24,213 nt of DNA from Bigelowiella natans CCMP2755 (taxonomy: Eukaryota; Cercozoa; Chlorarachniophyceae), in the NCBI GenBank assembly GCA_000320545.1, contig ADNK01002145.1, positions 1 through 24,213 of the forward strand. The letters run 5' to 3'. The notes beneath the pieces were generated by a model that worked only from the letters and a program-made list of their open reading frames with translations, was not told the DNA's origin and searched no databases. Position 1 is the stretch's first letter, and each line of letters starts with the position of its first letter. The position numbers and the translations under genes are program-made. Below are positions 10,005-19,797 of this stretch, piece by piece.

Positions 10005-13000
10005 TACATTGCTACAGTTGATGCTGGTATGGTTGCTCTGCTTCTCCTCGTTCGCAACAAGCATAACGCCCCCCCCTCCTTCATGCATTTCCTCCTCCTC
10101 TACTACTACTATAGCCTTGTCCTCAGTATCAATCTCCCCCTCCCCTCCTCCTCCTCCTCCTCCTCCTCTTACTGTTGACCCCCCCGCCGTAGTAGTAGGT
10201 GCTGCTGCCGTTTCTCCAGTAGTAACATCATCAATTCTCCCACGACTGGTGTTGGAGCTCGGAACTACTACTACCAGTGTCCCTGCCGCCGTCACCACTT
10301 TGTCATCATTTCTCTCCTCACACCTCGCTTTATCATCATCATCGATGCGAGCACTGTGGCATGAGGAAGCTGATATCAACCCATTGTTGGGGGGCCGAAA
10401 TTGGGCTGCCTCCGCATCCTTTTCCTCCTCCTCCTCCTCCTCATCTTTAAAGGGAGATGTGAGAGGATAAATACCGTTTGCTTCCATCTCAAGCACAAAC
10501 ACAGCCCAATTTGTCCTCAGCCTCCTTGCAGCATCGAATTCGCCATCATCGTCATCATCGTCAGCATCATCTCCCGACAATGCAAGCGTGACGTGCGTGG
10601 TGAAATGGAAGCATTTCTGCAGGGAAATTGGAGTGTGATGCCAACGCTGGATGGAGAAGAGCCCTCCCTCCTGTTCCGGCCCCTCCCCATCTTTTCCCTC
10701 CTCCTTATTTCCCTCGTTGCTGCTGCTGCTGCTGCTGCTGCAGTGTTCGCGCTGATGCGTGCCGGCGGTGGGTAGCGATTGTAGATGTAGCGCCACCTTT
10801 ATCGAGCCCGGACTCAATCGAAAGGCTACCACGTCCTCTTCCGGGATCTTCGCATCAGCAGTCACCAAACAGGCTCGACGACGGGCTTCCTCCTGCTCAC
10901 CAACATCGTAGAAATTAAGGTCCTCAAACGTCATCATTAGTCGCCAGAACGTCGGTTGGCCTGGTGACAAACGATGAGTAATGATACCAACAATGGAAAG
11001 AATACAAAGGATGAACACAATGATACGTGGAGATGAAACGCTCAGAAAGATTTGCGAGGTCTCTTTATACTCGCATCCATCGCCCAGTAGAGGGGGGGGG
11101 GGGGGGACGTGAGATCCCCAGGAAGTAGTAGGTAAGTACTCATATCATTCTAATAAAGTAAAATCATCAATATGTTGCGCGTTTACCGCAGTCTTCTTTC
11201 TCATCCCATCTTTGTAAACATGCTACACAGATTTCTAGGCAGCAAGTATTCTCTCGTCTCCTATCAATCACTACTACCATTGATGGTGATGGCCTCTGAT
11301 GACTGCTGCTGATGCTGCTGCTGGTGCTCCTACTACCGCTAGTACTGGTTGTAGCATTTGAGCTGCTGCTGGCAGTGGTCTTGCTACTGCTGCAGCAGCT
11401 TTCTTGATGTCCCCCGCCCCCGCTACGACGATCCCAATCATCATGATTCCTGGTGTTGTGCTGCAGGCGAGTCATCTTATTGACGCTTGCATTCTGATGT
11501 TGCCGCTGCCGATGCTGGCCATTATTCTGTTTGATCTCATGAGGAGAGAAAACTGCCGCGCTTCTTCGTCCTCCATTTCTTCCCATCGTCGCAACAGCAG
11601 CAGCATTCCCCCCTCCCCCCTTCCTCCTCCTGTCTGGGAAGAAGGAGCATCTTAAGTGCTGCTCAACCGCATAATCTCCCTCATTTTCGTTGTCTGCCTC
11701 CTCCTCCTCTGTGATGGCCATCATCGCTCTTGGGCCATTTGGATTGCTGTAGCAGCAGCAGCAGCAGTGTGATTTAAAAGAAGGATGAGAACGGAGGAGT
11801 AGGAATACGTACGGGGGTGGGGGAGGGGACGAAAAGTGAATGCTAAATGCTAATTCTCTGTTTTCTCCTTCGCCTCAAACACGCACAGAAAGGCACATAC
11901 GACATGCATAGTAGTCCTTCTAAGGTACGACCTAAAAGCACCTCGAGCAGCGCTGTCATTCTCTCCGGAAAACGATGTTGCGGTTGTTGAGCCAGAGGAC
12001 GACGGCAAACAGCTCTTATCTAAATAATGACGTTGCTGTCTCACACTCATCCCGCTACCTTCTTTTTCCTCACCGTTGACATCATCTTTATTATCGGTTT
12101 GGAAGTGTTGTCGATGATTATCTTCATGTGAAGAGACAACGACGTCCATTATCGCCAATGGGCCGTCCGGTTTTCTATATAGAGGGTAGTAGACACCGGT
12201 GGGATGATGGGATCGTAGTTATGATAAAGATAGGAATGTGGTGAGGTTGGCGATTAGAACAACATGATTTAATGAGGGTTGAAACGCATTTACTATCTCA
12301 CAAGGTCTCAATATGATAGAAAGCACATGGTTCCTCCTCTTGTGTCCAGATTGATCTCTTCCCTGCCCCCCCACCCCATACGAAGGTAAACAGATGATGA
12401 CCTGTACGTGGTGTCCGCCCACATCATGGCCTTGTTTTTTTGTTCCATCGCAGCTATTGCTTGTTGTCGATTTCTTTTCATTTCTGTACTATCGCTATTG
12501 CATCCCTTTGGTAGGGACAGCGCCTGTGGTGCTGCTGCTGCCATAGGCTGGTGGTTATGCTGCTGCTGCTCTCTTAGCAACAACCATTGGCTGGGATACA
12601 TTGATGTCTTGCTGTACGATTCTGACGGCATTATGGTCGAAGGCGATTGGTCATGCAAAGACGACAAGTACGAAGAATTGGTATGGGTTCTTGCTAACAG
12701 TTGTGGCGATAGAGCTTTTTCTTTAGCGCCCGTCGTAACCATCATCTCCTTTTGGATATTATCGTTCTTCCTATTGTTGTTCCTGCTGGTGATGCCGCTG
12801 CTGAGTAGCTGCTGCTGCGGTGGTGGAGGTGGTGGTGGTGAAATTGAAAGAAAGGACCTGAGAGCAAATTCTAGCATTCTATCCCCGCTACTACTCTTGT
12901 AATTTCCGCATCCAGCTCCTTCCCCACTTGTACTGTTGCAGTAGCGATATCGCATACATTCGATCGGAAAGTTGGCGCGGATTCGAATCACGCCCTCCCC

Positions 13001-13690
13001 CTCCCAGGATCCATCCCGGTTTCTTCTGTCGGGAAGCAATTCGATGAAACAAACTCCATCCGGTTTCTCCCAGGCACCACCTTTACCTTGCAGCCCATGA
13101 AGAAGCAACGTTAGCTCTACCCAGTGCACGGTCTCTCCCCTTCCTCTGTTTTCTGCCTCACCACCCTCCCTCCAAACAGTAACAATGTTCGGTTTTTTCT
13201 GGTACCCATGTTGGCGGCGGTAGGTCGGATTTGTCCCAGCCTTTAGCTCACAATGGAAGGAGATGAAAACGTCTTTCCCTTCAAATTCGAGGAAGCGGTG
13301 TCCCTCAGCCCTATGCTTTAAGAGGGAGATATTCTCTGGGAGGGAGGCTTCGTAAGCGAACAGCGATTCTGTATAATGACTGCTCAACGACGACGGCGAA
13401 AAAGACGATGAAAACACAGGCCTGCATTCTCTAAACGATGAGTAGGAGATCATCGACGATGTGAAAGAGGAATTGATTTTGTCCTCAGTCATGCCTACGA
13501 GGCAGACGGATGAGCCGCTGGAATGTTTGTCCGCGTACGAAGGGCAAAATCGAATGGGGGAAATGGTTTTTGATACGCCACAGCCATGCGTTTCGCACAC
13601 ACCCTTGTCTCGAAGAAGAATCGCACAGAGTTTTGATCCATGCACCCAGACACTTGTACAAATTACTTGATGGTGATTAGAGCATGGCAT
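6975..13690 (-). CDS. Large multi-pass membrane protein of unknown family (nine-exon model)
   Basis: I do not recognise this protein. Model, 5' to 3' on the minus strand: 13690-12402, 12174-11932, 11746-11187, 11062-9288, 9095-8788, 8460-8364, 8136-8014, 7627-7488, 7074-6975; all junctions are GT..AG with matching phase, giving about 1,544 aa from the ATG at 13690. The frame stays open upstream to about 13771, so the true start is uncertain. Exon 1 holds a Cys-containing, soluble-looking region (FEGKDVFISFHCELKAG, FPIECMRYRYC). Exon 4 opens with a membrane segment (IIVFILCILSIVGII), then a possible SEA-like unit (TFEDLNFYDV .. FRLSPGSIKVALHL), acidic stretches and poly-Thr/His/Gln/Ser. Exons 5-9 encode about six hydrophobic segments, including LLGLFLVPLAGTTLLLFFGG, ALAAILLVASQIWGI, ILFGLLGYVVAVAG, LVMIFLVLVSGC and LLFILIVAITI. 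The weakest link is exon 4 to 5 (donor TCG|GTGGTA); without it exon 4 stops at 9258 and the membrane exons form another gene. Confidence 0.6.
7630..8358. repeat. (GT)n-(GA)n, (TTC)n and (GA)n tracts in introns of the membrane-protein gene
   Basis: (GT)n then (GA)n at about 7630-7695, (TTC)n at about 7789-7827 and (GAGAAA)n/(GA)n at about 8310-8358. The first abuts the acceptor of exon 7627-7488 and the last follows the donor of exon 8460-8364, read on the minus strand. Confidence 0.85.
9601..10170 (-). repeat. Coding microsatellites in exon 4 of the membrane-protein gene
   Basis: Repeats here stay in frame on the minus strand. TTG/GAT runs (9590-9630) encode Gln and His tracts, a 20-base G-run (about 9736-9755) gives Pro, GTA repeats (9850-9882) give about 12 Thr, and CGTTGT repeats (9972-10002) give alternating Asn-Asp. 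CTC/TCC repeats at 10140-10170 give Gly and Glu. Keeping one open frame of almost 600 codons through so many repeats argues for real coding, although the single-base run is prone to frameshift. Confidence 0.7.
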
Positions 13691-14419
13691 CAAAAAAAGG
13701 GGGAACGTTAAGCAAATTTCAAATTTTTGAAACGAAGACAAACAAGAATAAGAGGCGTTTTTCCCGATGCGTCAGAATTATCGTCTCACTTTCGCGCTGG
13801 AAATCTTGGGATCTTTCTCTTGGTCTCCGACCTGTACCCTCTGTACAGCGAGCACAAAATAACTAAGAAAAAGCAGCGTTTTCCAAGAGTGCTGAGAAGC
13901 AGGAGAAAAGTTTCGCCATCGTTCTTTTTATTTTAGACGACAATCATTTATCGTAAAAACTCCAAGTCTTCCATGCAAAAAACAGCGTCATCCTGCTGAA
14001 AACAGCAAAATAATATCCGGTTGTGCCATCATTATTATCAACATCATTGTGCAGTCTTCTCACTGTGGTACCAAGTACAAGGATCGCAGCTGTCACGTGA
14101 GCGAATTAGTGCCAAAAATAAATAAATGTACGAGGATAACCGTAGCATGCGACAGGCTCTCTTGCTACGATTCTAAATAAAATGGTAAAATGATAGGCTG
14201 AAAGTCGGCGGATCAATCTTCCAATCCTTCGCATAAATGTAGGGTTTGAGTTGACGCAGATAATAATCCAATGATATCTCAGTTCCATGTGGTGCAGTTG
14301 GGATTTCTATCAAGAATCTCCTGAAAACGTCTGTCGCATTGCAGATCCTCGCTTGCGCGTGTGCGTGTGTGCGTGTGTGCGTGTGTGCAGAACACAACTC
14401 GAGAGGAAATCAACACACA
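13691..14419. other. Region between the divergent membrane-protein and MPI genes
   Basis: It should contain the 5' end of the minus-strand gene and the MPI promoter. Possible minus-strand first exons exist (ATG at 14231, giving a basic then hydrophobic start; ATG at about 14050, giving a short hydrophobic peptide), but none could be joined with confidence. A (GT)n-like tract lies at about 14358-14388 just before the MPI start codon. No TATA box could be assigned. Confidence 0.4.
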
Positions 14420-15878
14420 ATGGGGGACGCTGTAGAGGTGTGTGTGTGTGTATGTTCGTATTCATGCATGCTTGGGTGGTCTGATGCGTCGCTTTGCCAT
14501 CTCTCGAAACGTTTTTGCAGAAGGACTCGTTGGTTTTATGGGTATTGTTTCCATTCAGATCTGTCTGGTTGAGCCAGCCGTGCAGAAGTACGCGTGGGGC
14601 AAGATTGGAACTGCAAGTGCCGTTGCACAGCTTTCACAGCAGAAAGTTGACGAAAAATCACCTTATGCAGAGTTATGGATGGGAACCCATCATAAGGCGC
14701 CTGGGATGGTGACAGTGAATGGAAAGAAGGAGCTTTTGTCAAAAGTAATTGGGGCAGAACTTCCTTACCTGTTCAAGGTCCGTACTAGATAGCAAGCCTT
14801 CTGCGTGGTGTTAATGATTTCCTATCGCTTATGCGCTCTCTTTTGTTTTTTAATAATATATTGGCCACATATATCTAGGTGTTGTCGGTAGGAAAAGCGC
14901 TCTCGATTCAGGCGCACCCTGACAAAAAGCTCGCCGAGCAGCTCCACAAGGACCGCCCAGAAGTGTACAAGGATCCTAACCACAAACCAGAGATGACATA
15001 TGCAGTGACTAAGTTCGAGGCAATGTGTGGTTTCCGTCCACCAAAGGAAATTGCAGCTTATCTGGCGAGCTACCCTGGTATGTGAACCACAAAGACACAC
15101 CTCCCACGCACACTTAATCTTCGCAATAAATCGGACAGAATTCAAGAAGCTCGTGGGCGAGGAAACCTCGAAAAGTTTCATTACATGCGCAGAGGGAACC
15201 GACGAGCAAGCATTGAAGAAGGCTCTCACCCAGCTCTTCACCACCGTTATGGAGGCAAACAAGGACGACGTCGCCAAGCAGGTTGAGGCAATGTGCAAAC
15301 GTTTAGATTCATCGCAACAAGGCGAGATCGAGAAGTTACTCCTACGCCTAAACGGCCAATATCCTCTGGATGTTGGAGTTTTTGCTCCCCTTTTCCTAAA
15401 CTACGTCGTCCTTCAGCCTGGGGATGCCATGTTTCTGTCCGCCAACGAGCCTCATGCGTACCTCGATGGTAACTGTATCGAGTGTATGGCATGCTCGGAC
15501 AATGTCGTCAGGGCAGGTCTTACTCCCAAGCTCCGCGACACGCCAACTCTCTGCTCGATGCTTACATATAAGGCCATGAAACCGGAGATTATGAAGGGAA
15601 AGCAGCTTGACGATAACACTAAGATGTTTACCTGCCCAATTGACGAATTCGAGCTTACTGTCACTAAAGTTGCAGGGGGCTCGAGCTACAGCCTTAAGGG
15701 GGTGAAAGGGCATTCCCTAATACTTGCTTACGATGGTACAGCAGCCGCAGCTTCAAAGAGTGGCACAAAATGCGATATGAAGAAAGGTTCCGTACTCTTC
15801 GTGCAGGGGGGGGCTGATGTGACTTTTACTGCTACCTCTGATCTCACCATCTACCGCTGCTCAACCGCTTCTGCATGA
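14420..15878 (+). CDS. MPI: Type I mannose-6-phosphate isomerase (phosphomannose isomerase)
   Basis: This zinc enzyme interconverts fructose-6-phosphate and mannose-6-phosphate in the cytosol and feeds GDP-mannose for glycosylation and cell-wall polysaccharides. Four exons (14420-14437, 14559-14777, 14879-15077, 15139-15878) give 391 aa, a normal length for eukaryotic type I enzymes. Exon 1 supplies only MGDAVE; this start was chosen because its donor is in phase 0 with [15 protein letters not shown], the usual N-terminus. Family landmarks are [18 protein letters not shown] (zinc ligands Gln90 and His92), NHKPEM (zinc ligand Glu117), LCGFRPP-like [19 protein letters not shown] (zinc ligand His251) and [12 protein letters not shown] (Arg270, active site). 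All key residues are present. The single ATG-initiated frame closes with TGA. Its few introns contrast with the XPC and ABCG genes. Confidence 0.97.
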
Positions 15879-17097
15879 TGAGTCTATAATAGAAAAAGGA
15901 GAGTGAGCCTATAACAGCTACAGTTATTGCTATGTTTGACGAAAAATGCTCGTGTCTCTTTCTCGATTGTAGCAAGTAGCATTAATACTTTTCAGATACC
16001 ATGGTAATGCAGTTTATTTCACAAATTTGCGATTTCGTACCGCAATAGTTCAGTATACATATTACCACGGATGGTCAGACGACACCAGCACACTTTTGCG
16101 TCACAGGGGTCATCAAGACCGCATCGATCAGTGTGAAGCAGCGTGATATGCTCGGCTCGCCCGACTGCGTTACAAACACTGAGTGCATGTATCTAGGTAT
16201 TGCTAGGCTGTGCTCAGTTTCACCCGCTGTGTGATGCTTGGCAATCCGACGATACGAACATGAAATCATATTTGCATAGCGCAGGCAGGACATCAAATCG
16301 TATAGCGTACGCTGCACAGCACATTTAGACATGCTAGCATGCATCTATCTCTAGATCTAGCTTCATATGTTGGTTAAGCTTTCAATAATGCATCTCTCCA
16401 TCATATTGTTAATTGATCGAGCTCCGCGTGTGCGGAATATACGATGCGCAACAATCTTAACTAGTTAAGCTGCGATGCAACGACGTGTGCGCATTCGTAC
16501 AGCCTGCATGCTAGCATGCGCACATATTGCGATTGCATGCAATAATAACTGCATGCTAGCTAGCATGGCCCGATCGATCATGCATGTAATATGGCATTGC
16601 TATCGATCAAGGTGAAAATGCTGTGCCTGACCACGCTACACGCAGTGCGCTTTCCTAACTTGGTTCATTTGCAGCAATAAGTTGTTGCATGTGTGACACA
16701 TCTATGAGACGGATGTAATGAAAGATTTAATTTTTTTCAATGGTAGGTCATCCTAATGTAGCTGTGACACATCTATACATCATACAGATGCTCGCATCGC
16801 ATGCGACACATTGCAACGCATATAAGTTAACTAGCTAAGCGCTCATCAACTACCAATGGTATATGCTCCTGCAATGTAGATTGACTAATTCATTGCTGTG
16901 GACACATGTCTTCTAGTCTGGAGCGTGGAGTGCTAGAGTGGCTACAATAGACATGCTTATATATACTGTGCATTTTTTTAAATTTATATATAATGTGTCT
17001 ATATAGTGGCTCAACTACATCATCATTTCCTTTTGTCGGACGGCATCCGCTCTGTTAAGGCTTGTGCACTCATCTGGAGGGACACTAAGCAATTCGC
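15879..17097. other. Second convergent spacer, palindrome-rich, no gene seen
   Basis: It lies between the 3' ends of MPI (+) and the amidotransferase-cyclotransferase gene (-). Apart from a possible short frame continuing past the neighbour's stop, I see no exon. It lacks microsatellites and is rich in CTAG, GCATGC, CGATCGAT and TGATCGATC palindromes, for example around 16509-16580. A 14-base direct repeat TGTGACACATCTAT occurs at 16692-16705 and 16763-16776. Confidence 0.6.
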
Positions 17098-18725
17098 CTA
17101 TGCCAATCCGAGAACGTTCTTCATCGCATTGAAAGTGTCAGTCGTGATCGCAGAGCAGCCTTCAGACCGAAATTGCTCGTTCACAGTCCGCAGGCCCTGG
17201 CCCAAGAATTTTTGCATCGAACAAATGTCATTCACTCCGACAACGTTAAATTTGTGAATGATGGAATGTAAGAAAGTCGGCAGCTCCCACTTCAAGCCTT
17301 TTCTGGTGTTCGTAAGAATAACCAACTCCTCCAAACTTCCCGGTCTCCTTGAATGCACGTAGGGATCGCGAAGTTTCCGCTCATTCGAGTCTAAAGCATG
17401 AATTTTCATCTCGGTGGTTTGTGAATGGCCGAGGGCCTTCCGTCTATCCATCAGCATTTCTCCTATTGCGCAGAGGTATTGCTTGCTTGGTGGCGACTCA
17501 CATCGACTGCTTCTACGGATGTATACTTGGCACTCGAGTTTGGCATCGGTATTAACATCCACTCTCACGCTCTTACGCTCGTAAACCTAGAATGACGATC
17601 GCAATTTAGTCAACACACACAATATCTTGTTCGGGTCATTTGTTAACCATTGCTCTATCTTACATTGGGAACGCCCTCGAAGCGATCAAGTAGCTCGAGC
17701 TGTGCAGGAGTCACATCGACAACGATTCCATAAACAACTTTGTCCACTACAGGCGTAATATTCGCCACACTTCCATTCCACCCTCTTGAATTCCCTGCAA
17801 ATGTGCGAATGAAATCTCTCAATTTCGCTCCCCGCACATTGAGAGAGAGGGGATCTGTGATGTTTAGGCGGCCAACAAGCTGCGACACACTGTTGCTCCC
17901 ATAGCTAAAAACGGGAATACTATTCCCGTTGCTTCTACTGCTGATCTTTCTAGTAGTAGCAAGAAATTCTCTAAGGACGCTTTTCCTCAGCCCATAACTC
18001 GTCGCATCCTTCTCTGGATGGCCTTGAAACCCAACGAAGTACTTATCCCCATGCCTCAATTCTGCTTTTAAGACAAGATCAATATTCTTCTCTCTTTCGC
18101 CCGACAATCGAACACGTGTATTGGGTTTGATGTGCTCCTGGTCAATTTGGAATCCAATCGATAGCTTCAGCAGCTGGGAGGCATCTATACCCCATGCATG
18201 GTTGTAGGCCAGCATTAATGGCGTTCGGCCTCCTTTCTTTTCCAATACAAACTCTTCCACCATATTTAACCGTGGATCCTTCAAGGGATAACTAAACACA
18301 CGAGCCCCCCTAAACGTAAAAATAAAAACATGGTCATGGATTGAGGATAACACCTTACAGTGTCCATACAGGCTTATTTCGAAAGCAATTAGCTCTCAAA
18401 TAAAACTTGTGCACCTCTCTCCTTCGTCGTAAGCTTTGGCGACTTGCTGCAGACCGTAGCAGATTCCCAAAATAGGAATCTCAGTCTCTCTGATGAAAAT
18501 TTCCCCACCTTTTGTTAGCTTTCTTTCGCCATTTCCTCCTGTCAGCAGGATAAAATCTGGGCGAGGAGATAGTTTTTTAACCGATTCGATGTCTTCGGGA
18601 TATTTTTCGATACAGGTGGCATAAGGCGAAAGCCATTCCTTGTAGGAGTCTACGTTCTCACTGTTCTTAATGATGACGGCCCTGAGTAAGGACGATCCCC
18701 CCTTTTGTAGTCTTTGCATACTCAT
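17098..18725 (-). CDS. Class I glutamine amidotransferase fused to gamma-glutamylcyclotransferase-like domain
   Basis: Three exons (18725-18415, 18309-17664, 17586-17098) join in phases 2 and 0 to give 481 aa. Residues about 15-225 are a class I glutamine amidotransferase: ILLTGGNG, nucleophile Cys89 in ILGICYGLQ, and His201/Glu203 in FQGHPEKD complete the triad. Residues about 235-365 are a GGCT/AIG2-like fold: VFSYGSN (240-243), VVYGIVVDV, and LLDRFEGVPN with the catalytic Glu315, followed by VYERKSVRV and YLCAIGEML. A C-terminal extension of about 110 aa (LPTFLHSIIHKF, KFLGQGLRTVNEQF) is not recognised. Known: amidotransferases hydrolyse gamma-amide or gamma-glutamyl bonds, and GGCT releases 5-oxoproline. 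Inferred: consecutive steps in gamma-glutamyl peptide or glutathione turnover. The start ATG at 18725 is the first in frame, but the frame is open upstream to about 18835, so an N-terminal extension (possibly a targeting peptide) is possible. Confidence 0.88.
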
Positions 18726-18896
18726 GACGCGACCGACTCGGAGAGTACTGACGGCAGCAGCGTTGGTTAAAAAGAAACGGATGTCCAGGATGTCCTCCCA
18801 TGTCGCAAGCGGAGAATGGAAGCCATTTCCCGCTTAAAACTTATCTTTAAAAACACAGAAGATTTTAGTTCTGTGCCGTATGTACTACCAAGTCGC
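18726..18896. promoter_or_regulatory. Short divergent promoter region
   Basis: Only about 170 bases separate the start codons of the minus-strand amidotransferase-cyclotransferase gene and the plus-strand small membrane-protein gene, so the two probably share a bidirectional promoter. No TATA box or clear motif is visible. If the amidotransferase reading frame truly begins upstream, part of this interval is coding. Confidence 0.4.
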
Positions 18897-19797
18897 ATGA
18901 TAAAAAAAGGCTGCAAGATATTCCTTACGACAAAAACCCAAATCGCAATGGCTTCCAGGTGCTCGAAGGGGGGGCTCGGTTTTGTGGGAGGGAGAGAAGT
19001 AAGCCCGTGGGGGGACAACGGGTTTTACGATCGAAGCGATATTATTGTTCAAAAATTGTGAATGGCATTTGTGACGGCCGTTTTCTCTCCCCCTTCCCCC
19101 CCCCCCCCCCCTTTGTTTTCAGATGCTGCGTGCTTCCGAAGGGGAAGCGCTTGATTCTCTCTGTTGTTTCCCTTCTGCACGTCATCGCTATCGCCAAGGT
19201 CTTCTCATCGATATCTATATTAATCCATGAGATCGTGAAGTAAGGTGAGAGGGATAGATATTTCTGAATCTAACTAATGGCTTCTCTCCTCCTCTTCCTC
19301 CTCCCTCCTTCTCACCTAAATTGTACGTCCAGGTACTTCACCAGCCACCACCCAAGGCAGCACAGAGACAGGACGTTTCGAACAACCCAACACCACAACC
19401 TCCCGGCGCCCCACGATCGACTGGCTACAATCACCCATGTATTATTATGTGGCAACGAATCAGGATGAGTTTCAATCATCGATGCAAGGGGATTCTCCTT
19501 TTATTACACAATATTCAGAGTCGAGTTGTTGATATGGCTCATATTACTATCTTCGTGGATAATTCAACAGATGACAACCCTCCTCCTCCAAACTCTGGCG
19601 GCCCGCCCCAGGGAGGACCCCACCCGCCGCAACACGCGCCCCTCCACGGGAACATCCAGCAACTACAGGAGAACGAGAAGTATGATAAACGGCACTCAAT
19701 CGTCGCCACATTTCTGGGCATACTACTCCTCAGTATTCCAATTCTCTTCAGCGGTATTATTATCTGGTGGCTTTGTTTTCCAACACTTACACGATGA
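18897..19797 (+). CDS. Small Pro/Gly/Gln-rich membrane protein, unknown family
   Basis: Not recognised. Four exons (18897-18958, 19123-19198, 19333-19438, 19571-19797) join in phases 2, 0 and 1 and give 156 aa; an alternative donor at 19234 would add 12 residues. The start MIKKGCKIFLTTKTQ joins through AG|A to CCVLPKGKRLILSVVSLLHVI, a first hydrophobic stretch. A polar middle rich in Pro, Gln and Gly follows (HQPPPKAAQRQ, NPTPQPPGAP, NSGGPPQGGPHPPQH), then a charged KYDKRH and a C-terminal membrane segment (TFLGILLLSIPILFSGIIIWW) with a tail of only seven or so residues. This suggests a small two-span or tail-anchored protein. The middle exon pair could be read without splicing, which would add a stretch of unlike composition; the shared Pro/Gly bias favours the intron 19439-19570. 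Confidence 0.6.
19086..19111 (+). repeat. Poly-C run before a splice acceptor
   Basis: About 20 consecutive C end 11 bases before the AG at 19121-19122 of the small membrane-protein gene and act as its polypyrimidine tract. Confidence 0.7.

Noticed and set aside
14173-14397. Minus-strand frame with a globular-looking tail (EIPTAPHGTEISLDYYLRQL)
   Set aside because: Tempting as protein, but it is not preceded by a credible start, has no GT donor before its stop, and its upstream part is the GT repeat antisense to the MPI 5' end.
15247-15713. Minus-strand frames opposite MPI exon 4
   Set aside because: Antisense shadows of a well-defined enzyme gene.
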